Positions 53,699-62,829 of a stretch of 64,000 nucleotides of DNA are shown here, piece by piece. The stretch covers positions 141,809,422 to 141,873,421 of the forward strand of contig NC_053499.1 of assembly GCF_905171775.1 (NCBI RefSeq), written 5' to 3'. Position 1 is the first letter of the stretch; every line of letters begins with the position of its first letter. This stretch comes from Rana temporaria. Lineage: Eukaryota > Chordata > Amphibia > Anura > Ranidae. Made by a program: the position numbers and the translations under genes. The notes beneath the pieces are model-generated. The model was given only the letters and a program-made list of their open reading frames with translations. It made no database searches and was not told where the DNA came from.

Positions 53699-54240
53699 GT
53701 CTATCCCTAAGAAAATTGACACCTAAAATAAATTCATAAAGCTGAACTTCAGATATTAACTTAATTGCATACTTTCATTGAATAATGTAGCTATGCATAT
53801 CTGATACCCGAGTGGCTGCTGGTAAAGCTGCCAATCAATGTAGTAGCCGCACTACTACAGTGATCGGCGCTCCAAGCTGGACCAATGCAAAGTATGCATC
53901 ATACCTGGATTTCAGCTATAACAAAACAAGGCACTTGATTGGTGGCTGTGACCGACACTCCCCTCAGGTTTGATCGTCCTCCATATCACAAACCTCCAGG
54001 GCACAGTGAGCGATGGTTGGCACGGCTATATGTGACAATGCAGGGTGTTAGCATGGCCTCTGCACGGAGCATGACATGAGCCAATCCTTGGCCTGAATGT
54101 TCTTAATGCTGAATTTGTTTTGTACAGTTTTTACAATTTACAAATGTTTATTTATTTTGTGATATGCCTTTTAGGATTTTTTTTTTTTTCAAATGTTCTT
54201 AAAATAAAAGGCTGATACAAATCAAACCTGTCTGGCGTTT
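53699..54240 (+). other. HAS3: low-repeat sequence; possible HAS3 distal 3'UTR
   Basis: This is one of the few transposon-free stretches downstream of HAS3. It ends with AAAATAAAAGGCTGATACAA (AATAAA near 54196) followed by the GT-rich CCTGTCTGGCGTTTTG, the layout of a poly(A) site. It is on the HAS3 strand but 8.5 kb from the stop, so assignment to HAS3 is inference. Confidence 0.35.
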
Positions 54241-54291
54241 TGCTTCCATCATTACATTGCGTGAAACCTGAAAGATTTGTTTGGTTATTTA

Positions 54292-54879
54292 TAGGGTTGT
54301 CCCGATACCACTTTTTTAGGACTGAGTACAAATACTGATACTTTTTTTTATGTACTCGCCGATACCGAATACCGATACTTTTTTTTATGTACTCGCCGAT
54401 ACCGAATACCGATACTTTTTTTTATGTACTCGCCGATACCGAATACCGATACTTTTTTTTATGTACTCGCCGATACCGATACTTTTTTTAAATGTGTCCC
54501 CAAATGCAGCCATGTCCCCCCACATATTCCAGCCATGTCCCCCACATAATGCAGCCATGTCCTACATACCTTGATGATGCCGCACGTGCCGCCGTTAATC
54601 AGCGTGCGGGGAACATTACAGCTTTCGTTTGAATAGCTGTATCCCCGCCGCGTATAGACACTCCCCCTTGCTCGGGATTGGACAGATCATCCGTCCAATC
54701 CCGCGCAAGGGGGAGTGTCTATACACGGCGGGGATACAGCTATTCAAATGAAAGCTGTAATGTTCCCCGCACTCTGATTAACGGCGGCGGCGGGGGGGGA
54801 ACAAGTATTCTATTTCAGTATCGGGGAATTTGCGGGAGTACGAGTACTCCCGCAAATACTCGGTATCGGGACAACCCTA
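54292..54879. mobile_element. TAGGGTTGTCCCGATACC hAT-like element
   Basis: The left end TAGGGTTGTCCCGATACC and right end GGTATCGGGACAACCCTA are perfect inverted repeats. A 38-bp unit containing TATGTACTCGCCGATACCGA is repeated about four times at 54335-54490. A near-perfect palindrome of about 200 bp fills 54582-54785. The flanking 8-mers do not match well, so the duplication is degraded. Confidence 0.75.
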
Positions 54880-54896
54880 GTTAAAACGTCCAGTCT

Positions 54897-55081
54897 TAAC
54901 CACTTAACACCCGGACCATTATGCAGGTTAAGAACCTTGCCCTTTTTTGCAATTCGGCACTGCGTCGCTTTAACTGACAATTGCACGGTCGTGCGACGTG
55001 GCTCCCAAACAAAATTTGTGTCCTTTTTTTTCCCCCATAGAATGCATTGAGATAAAAAAATGTCTACCTTTACAGCTCCTT
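54897..55081. mobile_element. hybrid TTAA element with ends of two families
   Basis: The left part (TTAACCACTTAACACCCGG, then GGCACTGCGTCGCTTTAACT, CGTGCGACGTGGCTCCCAAA) matches the family at 60303-61004. The right part (GAATGCATTGAGATAAAAAA, then CTACCTTTACAGCTCCTTTAA) matches the right end of the 49918 type. Confidence 0.55.
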
Positions 55082-55232
55082 TAAAGCCCAGCCCCAGCTT
55101 CATATTATTTTCTTTTTTTTATAAAGGTTCCTCAGCGTGCTTAAAAGCTTAAAAATAAAATATAGCCCTGGTTATAATACTTGCCTTCAGTCCAGAGCTG
55201 TCCCACACTGTCTTCCCATCCAAAGGACTTAA

Positions 55233-55480
55233 AGGGGTTGTGTTTTTTCACCTTAATGCATCCTATGCTTTAAGGTGAAAAAACACCTTGCAGTGACCAG
55301 CCCCCTAGCCCTACCCCCCCCCCCCATTTTACTTACCTGAGCCCTGAATTCCCCTTTGACACCGTCCCTCTCTCCACTATGTCCCAGCTCTTGATTGGAT
55401 AGATTGATAGAAGTGCAGCCATTGGCTCCCGCTGCTGTCAATCAAATCCAGTGACACTGGTGGCGGGGCTTTTCATTTAC
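55233..55480. mobile_element. partial TTAA element (left end)
   Basis: TTAA (55229-55232) with AGGGGTTGTGTTTTTTCACC begins a copy of the 48701/49918 group. A second inverted piece, TTAAGGTGAAAAAACACC, follows at 55270. No right end was found. Confidence 0.5.
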
Positions 55481-55734
55481 TGCCCTCTTACACAGAGTTA
55501 CCTGCTCTTTAGTCTGTGGAGTATGGAATAAGAATACTTACCTTGTTCCCCCAAGAGCTGGAACACTCCTATGCTCTCCTCTATCAAGGGTTCCTTGACA
55601 TACGTACAATGGTGGTCCTGCATTGTGCTTGATGACATCAGAGAGGCTGTGACCTGACAAGTGGGGAGGAGGAGCAACTTCAGGGACCGGTCACATGGTG
55701 GGTTGGAAGCTTGCAGGAGCAAGGAATAAGTTAA

Positions 55735-56218
55735 AGTGGAGGTTCACCCGGAAATATTAATTTTTAACCTTAGTCTGAGGCTCATTTTGTCAAGGGGAAT
55801 CGGATAGTTTTTTTAAAATCGAAGCTGTACTTACCGTTTTAGAGAGCGATCTTCTCCGCCGCTTCCGGGTATGGGCTGCGGGACTGGGTGTTCCTATTTG
55901 ATTGACATTCTTCCGACGGTCCCATCCATCGCGTCACGATTTTCCGAAAGTAGCCGAACGTCGGTGCGCAGGCGCCGTATAGAGCCGCACCGACGTTTGG
56001 CTTCTTTCGGCTACTCGTGACACGATGGATGCGACCGTCGGAAGACTGTCAATCAAAATAGGAACGCCCAGTCCCGCAGCCCATACCCGGAAGCGGCGGA
56101 GAAGATCGCTCTCTAAAACGGTAAGTACTGCTTCGATTTTAAAAAAACTAGCCGTTTCCCCTAGACAAAATGAGCATGAATCCAAGGTTAAAACATTTTT
56201 TTAGGGTGAACTCCCGCT
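55735..56218. mobile_element. TTAA-flanked long foldback MITE
   Basis: TTAA at 55731-55734 and 56219-56222 flank AGTGGAGGTTCACCC and GGGTGAACTCCCGCT. The arms (about 55735-55972, 55985-56218) are near-perfect inverted copies, including GCGATCTTCTCCGCCGCTTC against GAAGCGGCGGAGAAGATCGC, meeting at a short centre near 55975. Confidence 0.88.
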
Positions 56219-56222
56219 TTAA

Positions 56223-56850
56223 GTATTTCTCCTTTTTTCTTACCTTCAAAACTAGCTGTTAAAACCTTCCTTTGCAAGGAGGAAGCAATTAAATGTTGCC
56301 TGGAGTTAAACTTTAGCTGTGAGTTTGGGGCGTCATGGGCCCACCTCCCCAGGGAGCATCATTACAGAACCCTGCTTGCGCCATGTAATGGTGCAGAGAG
56401 GGGCACTGACACCATAACTTCAGCCCCGCTCTTTGCATCGAGGACTACCCAACCCAAAGAAGAGAATCTTGTAAACACTACATGACCCAGCCTGAAGTCT
56501 TTGGACCTCAAGTTCCCTGAGACGGCAAACCATGTCTGTCTATGGGCCCCCCCATCCCCAGCTGACATTTGACATTATCCTGAATCTGAGTCTAGACAAG
56601 CCCCCTTATCAGGTTGAAAGGATTTTCCCACTAGAAGAGATCCTGAGGAACCTGTCTGGTAAGGGAGTCCTGACTCCAGTTCCTCCATTCTAGCAAAAAA
56701 TTCTGCAGCCCTCAAATTTTTCACTCGCATTTTGCGAGTGGAAAATGAGGGCTTGCGAGCTGGGCAGCCTGTCTGGGGGGGCAAGGGAAGAGAGCACCAC
56801 CAGCGCGGTTGATCGGGAGCTGTTCTCCCATCGATCGCCCCAGGGGGGAA
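56223..56850. other. no gene recognised
   Basis: Short frames on both strands have no recognisable motifs. A small palindrome, TTTTCACTCGCATTTTGCGAGTGGAAAA, lies near 56718-56746. Confidence 0.4.
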
Positions 56851-56851
56851 G

Positions 56852-57100
56852 AGAGCATGGAGGAAGAGGAGAGCCGCGGGATAGCACGCTTACATTATAA
56901 TTGTCTCCGCTCGACACAGCCTCGCCTCCTCCTGACCTGTGATAGACAGAACACCGGTCCAATGCTGCAATGCATTCTATCTATCACAGGCATGGGGTCA
57001 GGAGGAGGCGGGGCCATGTCGAGCAGAGGAGAGACAATTATAATATAAGCACCAGTAACAGCGTGCTATCCCGCGGCTCTCCTCTTCCTCCAGCCATGCA
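56852..57100. repeat. inverted repeat of about 250 bp
   Basis: GGAGGAAGAGGAGAGCCGCG near 56859 is answered by CGCGGCTCTCCTCTTCCTCC near 57074. The arms also share GGGATAGCACGC and TATAATTGTCTC, with a centre near 56965-56980. No target duplication was found. Confidence 0.8.
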
Positions 57101-57290
57101 TTCCGCTGCCCAGGAGAGGCTGCAGTGGGCACAGTGAGGCTGCAATCGGCACAGTGTGGCTGCAATAGTGGGCACAGTGAGGCTGCAATGGTGGACACAG
57201 TGTGGCTGCAATGGTGGGCACAGGTGAGGCTGCAATGGTGGGCACAGGTGAGGCTGCATTTATAGGTACAGGTGAGGCTGCACTAATAGT
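57101..57290. repeat. 24-bp minisatellite, about 8 copies
   Basis: Units of GTGAGGCTGCAATGGTGGGC plus ACAG vary by small deletions. It begins at the edge of the inverted repeat ending near 57100. Minus-strand repeat frames (66 and 73 codons) derive from it. Confidence 0.8.
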
Positions 57291-58132
57291 TGTTAATATT
57301 TGTGTAACTTATTTTTGCATAAAACATGCAACTGTAATTTCATGAGATCATTTATGAGGGCATGTCTAGAGGCGGAATTATGGGCGGGACAGGGTAGGGA
57401 TTGAGTGGGGCACTGGTGGCGAGTAACCTTTGAGGCCTGGCTAGTAGGTCAGGACTTGACATTTTGAGCCCTGCTGTACTGTACAATGATGGGCCCATAG
57501 CATGCCTGGGATGGAAGCGGTCATCAGGCCCAATGTTCTCATGATTTGCCGTAAGAGCCGCCTGATCTCTTTCACAGAGGAAATAATCCTTTGTAATCAT
57601 TCTGAACTTCCCTGACTAGAGAGGCATGGGAGTAAAACCTCTGAATGTCCCGGTCCCTTTGAACTTTCTTTTAGCTGAACTGAACTTTCAATATGATGGG
57701 ATGGAGGACCTTCAGATTCGAGCCTTCTCTTGTATTCTGGGCTGCTGGAAATCTTTTCTCACCGACTGTGGAAAAAAAGAGCCTTCCTCCCACCGCCGGC
57801 GTCACTTCATTTTCATAGAGGGTTCAGGAAAATTCAACAAAATGCCTTCCTTCCCTTTATTTATTTCAAAAGGACCCTCTCGTCTTTGTTCCTTGGCCAT
57901 TATTGGTACCGGCCCGAGATGTTCTGTTGCGCACGAAAAGGCTTCTTTCCACAAAACCTCCTAAATATAGGTGGAAACTTCTTACCCTTTTCAGAAGAAT
58001 GGCATAGAACGAGCTCCAGGCCTGGAACAAAAAGTGAGTTTCCTATGAAAGGGATTCCAAAAAGCTTCATTTTGAAGATTATATCGCCATCTTCTGGCCA
58101 AATGAAAAAATGGCGGAAGCTCCAGCAGTAAC
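57291..58132. other. no gene recognised
   Basis: A 133-codon + frame (57730-58131) and a 112-codon frame (57626-57964) overlap in different phases, neither with a known family. The sequence shows no repeat structure, so a diverged exon cannot be excluded. Confidence 0.3.
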
Positions 58133-58136
58133 TTAA

Positions 58137-58270
58137 AGTGGAGGTTCACCCGGAAATTACAATTTTTAAGATTAGATCGATGCTCATTTTGTCAAGGGGA
58201 ATCGGATGTTTCTTTTTTTAAATCAAAGCCGTACTTACCGTTTTAGAGATAGATCTTCTCCGCCCAGGCC
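58137..58270. mobile_element. truncated TTAA element (left end)
   Basis: TTAA (58133-58136) and AGTGGAGGTTCACCCGGAAA match the left arm of 55735-56218 for about 130 bp, up to TAGATCTTCTCCGCC. The right arm is missing. Confidence 0.7.
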
Positions 58271-58558
58271 CCAATAAAGGACCCACAGTTACCTTCCTTC
58301 AAGTTTGGTACAAATAATAGGAAGGGAATTCTTCCGACTCGCTCACGATAACACCCACCGATGACTAGTGACTGATCGAGTCAGTCCAGCGTGATCGCCA
58401 ACCACAAAGAGATACTTTACAGAATACAGGAAAAGTGTGAATGACAACTGAATGGAATAATGTTTTTTATATAAATAAAAATGTACATTTTACAGACATA
58501 TCAAAAAAGAAAAAAAAGAAACAATAAAGATACAAAAAAAGTAGAGAAATTGTTAAGT

Positions 58559-58842
58559 TCAAACGGGTGGCTTGCTGAACATTTCCAACTCTCGCCAAGT
58601 GTCTTCCAAACTGGGCTTCATGATGAGATGCTCCAGACAATGGCTGTACCAAACCATCGATGACCGAACTTCATAGGGTATACAGTCGGCTAAAAGGTCA
58701 CATCTAACACTGGAAGAGCAGAAGGTCACCAGATATTCTTCTATAGGAAGGTAGGCTGAAGGTCTCATTGGAACACAATGGGGCTCTGCAGATTCTGGAT
58801 AGGAGACATCAGACTGGGGGGATAGGAGACATCAGACTGGGG
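58559..58842 (-). other. unidentified minus-strand ORF, possible exon
   Basis: The minus frame is open from about 58842 to a stop at 58559-58561. From the first ATG (58768) it gives 69 residues beginning MRPSAYLPIEEYLVTF and ending ELEMFSKPPV. Composition is protein-like and non-repetitive, with no transposon match that I recognise. It lies on the CHTF8 strand, about 1 kb downstream of the CHTF8 stop, across the G-rich minisatellite. It could be a terminal exon of an unknown gene, a downstream ORF in the CHTF8 3'UTR, or chance. TATAAA (minus strand, about 58470) could be a weak poly(A) signal. Confidence 0.3.
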
Positions 58843-59786
58843 GGATAGGAGACATCAGACTGGGGGGATAGGAGACATCAGACTGGGGGGATAGGAGACA
58901 TCAGACTGGGGGGATAGGAGACATCAGACTGGGGGGATAGGAGACATCAGACTGGGGGGATAGGAGACATCAGACTGGGGGGATAGGAGACATCAGACTG
59001 GGGGGATAGGGGACATCAGACTGGGGGGATAGGGGACATCAGACTGGGGGGATAGGGGACATCAGACTGGGGGGATAGGGGACATCAGACTGGGGGGATA
59101 GGAGACATCAGACTGGGGGGATAGGAGACATCAGACTGGGGGGATAGGGGACATCAGACTGGGGGGATAGGAGACATCAGACTGGGGGGATAGGGGACAT
59201 CAGACTGGGGGGATAGGGGACATCAGACTGGGGGATAGGAGACATCAGCCTGGGGGATAGGGGACATCAGCCTGGGGGATAGGGGACATCAGACTGGGGG
59301 ATAGGGGACATCAGACTGGGGGATAGGGGACATCAGACTGGGGGATAGGGGACATCAGACTGGGGGATAGGGGACATCAGACTGGGGGATAGGGGACATC
59401 AGACTGGGGGATAGGGGACATCAGACTGGGGGATAGGGGACATCAGACTGGGGGATAGGGGACATCAGACTGGGGGATAGGGGACATCAGACTGGGGGAT
59501 AGGGGACATCAGCCTGGGGGATAGGGGACATCAGCCTGGGGGATAGGGGACATCAGCCTGGGGGATAGGGGACATCAGCCTGGGGGATAGGGGACATCAG
59601 CCTGGGGGATAGGGGACATCAGACTGGGGGATAGGGGACATCAGACTGGGGGATAGGGGACATCAGACTGGGGGATAGGGGACATCAGACTGGGGGATAG
59701 GGGACATCAGACTGGGGGATAGGGGACATCAGACTGGGGGATAGGGGACATCAGACTGGGGGATAGGGGACATCAGACTGGGGGAT
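58797..59786. repeat. 22/23-bp G-rich minisatellite, about 44 copies
   Basis: The unit is ACTGGGGGGATAGGAGACAT plus CAG (23 bp) up to about 59228, then ACTGGGGGATAGGGGACAT plus CAG (22 bp, five Gs) to the end. Variants occur in blocks: GGAGA on the left, GGGGA on the right, and AGCCT in two runs (about 59247-59280 and 59511-59610). The array starts 37 bp past the CHTF8 stop codon, so it may be transcribed in the CHTF8 3'UTR as a C-rich RNA. The G-rich strand has regularly spaced G-tracts compatible with quadruplexes. Confidence 0.97.
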
Positions 59787-59823
59787 CAGATAAGGTTTGG
59801 CTGCTTCTGTACGGACCATTTTC

Positions 59824-60045
59824 TCACACCTTCTTGGGGACATTGATGATGATTGGCTTTGGCCTCGTCTTAAAAATAATCTTTCTCTTAATAAGTGCGG
59901 TCACTGTGTATTTGGTCTCCACAGCGGCGTGTTCAGCTTCCTCTCCGGAGATGTTGTTACTCTTCACTAGAACAGCGAAGGGCTTCTCTAAGCGTGCGAT
60001 CTTCCCATAGAGGATGTGATGTCCAATAATGAGAAGGGGGACGCT
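59824..60045 (-). CDS. CHTF8: CHTF8 terminal coding exon (Ctf8 subunit)
   Basis: The minus-strand exon encodes 73 residues and a TGA stop (59824-59826). It includes LLIIGHHILYGKIARLEKPF, then AVLVK, TALIKRKIIFKTRPKPII and a C-terminal NVPKKV. This is the C-terminal 60% of CHTF8 (human 121 aa, ending SVPKKV), the small subunit that with DSCC1 joins CHTF18-RFC to load PCNA and support sister-chromatid cohesion. The acceptor CACCAG (minus strand, CAG at 60046-60048) gives a phase-0 start at Ser-Val-Pro, aligning with human Gly-Ile-Pro. The longer minus frame to 60072 runs into intron. The exons for the first ~47 residues are not found before 64000. The gene is convergent with HAS3, as in human. 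Confidence 0.92.
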   Translation of the reverse strand, partial: SVPLLIIGHHILYGKIARLEKPFAVLVKSNNISGEEAEHAAVETKYTVTALIKRKIIFKTRPKPIIINVPKKV

Positions 60046-60196
60046 CTGGTGACAAAGTACACAAAGCCACAATTATTTCCCAAGATATGCAACCCAATCA
60101 GGGATATAAATCAACCAATAATAACAGACTAGAGGGTCACCGAATGGAAGTTTTGGTCTGAAAATTCAGGATGCACTCGAAATTGAAAAATTACAG

Positions 60197-60302
<106 letters not shown>

Positions 60303-61004
60303 CCGCTTCAGCCCCGGAAGATTTTACCCCCTTCCTGACCAGAGCTCTTTTTGCGATTAGGCACTGCATCACTTTAACTGACAATTGCGCGATCATGCGA
60401 CGTGGCTCCCAAACAAAATTGGCGTCCTTTTTTCCCCCACAAATAGAGCTTTCTTTTGGTGGCATTTGATCACCTCTGTGGCCTTTATTTTTTTGCGCTA
60501 TAAACAAAAGAAAAGCAACAATTTTGAAAAAAAATAAAAAATCTTTTACTTTTGCTATAATAAATATCCCAATTTCTTTATTTTTTTTTATATTTTTTTC
60601 CTCGGTTTAGGCTGATATGTATTCTTCTACATATTTTTTGCAAAAAGGGGATAGTTTTATGGCATTTTTTTATTATTATTTTTTACTAGTACTTATGGCA
60701 GGTGACGTGGCAAGTGGACAATCCACAGCTTGTGGCAGGTGACGTGGCAAGTGACACGCTAAAATACAAGTACACTGCTGCTCTCTCAGCTGCTACTCAC
60801 TCTGGTCTCACAAAATGGCTGAAATGGTTAAATAATACTGTTTTTTGAGCTTAGGGAGGGTCTTATGAGGTTTCTTAACTAAACGCTTATAAACGCAAAC
60901 GCGGTAAAACGCTGCTGAACGCGGCAAAACGCTGGTTTCAACCTTTAAAAACATGTGTTCAGCAGAGTTTGCACCGGCGTCTCGTGTGCACGGGGCCTAA
61001 GTGG
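60303..61004. mobile_element. TTAA element, ACCGCTTCAGCCCCGG type
   Basis: TTAA (60299-60302) with ACCGCTTCAGCCCCGGAAG begins it; GGGGCCTAAGTGG with TTAA (61005-61008) ends it. A partial relative forms the left half of 54897-55081. Two copies of GGCAGGTGACGTGGCAAGTG lie at about 60698-60752. It is non-coding. Confidence 0.6.
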
Positions 61005-61022
61005 TTAAACTTCCTGCATTTA

Positions 61023-61290
61023 CACACAGACATTTGCTCTAAGAAGGAAGTTGGTCACAATGTTTCCTGTTATTACAAACTTGGCAGACTGCCAGGATAT
61101 TTTCTTCACACACACACACGTTTATCCCATTGATTACTTACAATGTTTCCTGTTAAGAACTTGGCAGACTGCCAGGATTTTTTTCTTCACACACACACAC
61201 ACAGACGTTTATCCCTTTGATCTAAGAAGGAAGCATTACTTACAATGTTTCCCGTTAAGAACTTGGCAGACTGCCCAAATATTTTCTTTT
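61023..61290. repeat. about 110-bp tandem repeat, 2.5 copies, with (CA)n
   Basis: ACTTGGCAGACTGCCAGGAT occurs near 61059 and 61151 and again as CTGCCCAAAT near 61262. Each copy is linked to TTTTCTTCACACACACACAC and CAATGTTTCCTGTTA. No coding function is suggested. Confidence 0.8.
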
Positions 61291-61504
61291 GACAGCTGAG
61301 AAGTCTCTCCACTTGTTATATGAAAGAATCAAACTCTGCATTGGCGATTGTCAGGGGGGGGGTTGAATCAAGGTCACCATTTTTTTAACGATTGATTGTG
61401 CAGCTCTACTGTCTGTATGGCTGAAATTGCATCGCATGCGATTTTTCACTGCAGTGCGAATCCCTTCCAATCTCGCACAGCGCACTAACGTGAACCGGCA
61501 CTTA

Positions 61505-61850
61505 TGCCTCGTACACACGACCAGTTTTCCCGTCGGGAGAACTGCCATGACAGCTTTTGGCCGGGAAAACTGGCTGTGTTGTATGCTCCACCGCAGTTTT
61601 CCCGACAGGAAAACCTCCGGGAAAAATTAGAACGTGTTTTTTTTTTTTTTCCTGCCGGGATTCCCGGTGGTTTTTCTATGGGGAAAGCCTGTGGGGGAGC
61701 ATACACACGGCCGGGATTTCCGACTAAAGCTCTCATGGCAGTTTTCCTGCCAGGAAAACCGGCCGTAAGGGGAAAAAGCTGCCGAGTAGGTTCTCAGTTT
61801 TTCCCGGTTGACTTTTTACCGCCGGGAAAACCAATCGTGTGTACGGGGCA
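61505..61850. mobile_element. PIF/Harbinger-like MITE, TTTTCCCGTCGGGA subfamily
   Basis: Termini TGCCTCGTACACACGACC and GGTTTTCCCGGCGG...CGTGTGTACGGGGCA, with TTA on both sides (61502-61504, 61851-61853). The interior repeats CGGGAAAACTG and CAGTTTTCCCG in both orientations. Confidence 0.8.
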
Positions 61851-61933
61851 TTAGACATGTTTTACATTTGGGAATATCTCACCGAAAGTGATATTTTTGT
61901 TGCAGGGGATGCCCAAAGACTTGTATCTTAGTG

Positions 61934-62709
61934 CAGGGGTTGACAAATTTGCTTGGAATCTAGGAGCCAGCTAAAAAAGTTAGGAGCCAGAAAACGCACC
62001 CGTCCCAACGAGCTTGCGCGCAGAAGCGAACACATACGTGAGCAGCGCCCGCATATGTAAACGGTGTTTAAACCACACATGTGAGGTATCACCGCGATTG
62101 GTAGAGCGAGAGCAATAATTCTAGCCCTAGACCTTCTCTGTAACTCTAAACATGCAACCTGTAGAATTACGTCGCCTATGAAGATTTTAAAGGGTAAAAG
62201 TTTGTCGCCATTCCACGAGCGGACGTAATTTTGAAGCGTGACATGTTGGGTATCAATTTACTCGGCGTAATATTTTCTTTTATAATATTAAAAAAAAATG
62301 GGGATAACTTTACTGTTGTCTTATTTTTAAATTAAAAAAAGTGTAATTTTTTCCCAAAAAAGTGCGCTTGTAAGACCGCTGCGCAAATACGGCGTGACAG
62401 AAAGTATTGCAACGATCGCCATTTTATTCTCTAGGGTGTTAGGATAAAAAATATATATAATGTTTGGGGGTTCTAATTAGAGGGAAGAAGATGGCAGTGA
62501 AAATAGTGAAAAATTACATTAGAATTGCTGTTTAACTTGTAATGCTTAACTTGTAATACCAACGGCCACCACCAGATGGCGCCAGCTTACACATCTGGTG
62601 GTAATAACTTGTACTACCAACGGCTCACCACCAGATGCCCCCCCTTCCAAGCCAAGCCGCCAGGACCCTATTTTTAGTCGCCATGGCGACCGGGATTTGT
62701 CGAGCCCTG
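61934..62709. mobile_element. hAT element, 776 bp, carrying TTAA-element sequence
   Basis: CAGGGGTTGACAAAT and ATTTGTCGAGCCCTG ends are flanked by perfect 8-bp duplications TCTTAGTG (61926-61933, 62710-62717). It is closely similar along its length to 42116-42884. The block from about 61985 to 62465 is also the reverse complement of about 5195-5632 in the TTAA element. It has no transposase. Confidence 0.88.
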
Positions 62710-62829
62710 TCTTAGTGCACACTTATCAGTAAGCCAAGCAAGTAATTACATTTCTGGGAGGTGGGGGGAGCGTTACGTAAACACCAACTGTATACAGAAG
62801 GTTTTCAGGTTGCCATATTGCAGTCAATT

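Noticed and set aside
57626..58131. Overlapping 112- and 133-codon + ORFs
   Set aside because: Two phases are open over the same sequence and neither resembles a known protein, so a gene call is not supported.
58797..59786. CRISPR-like regular array
   Set aside because: There are no unique spacers between repeats, the period is only 22-23 bp, and the context is a vertebrate genome.
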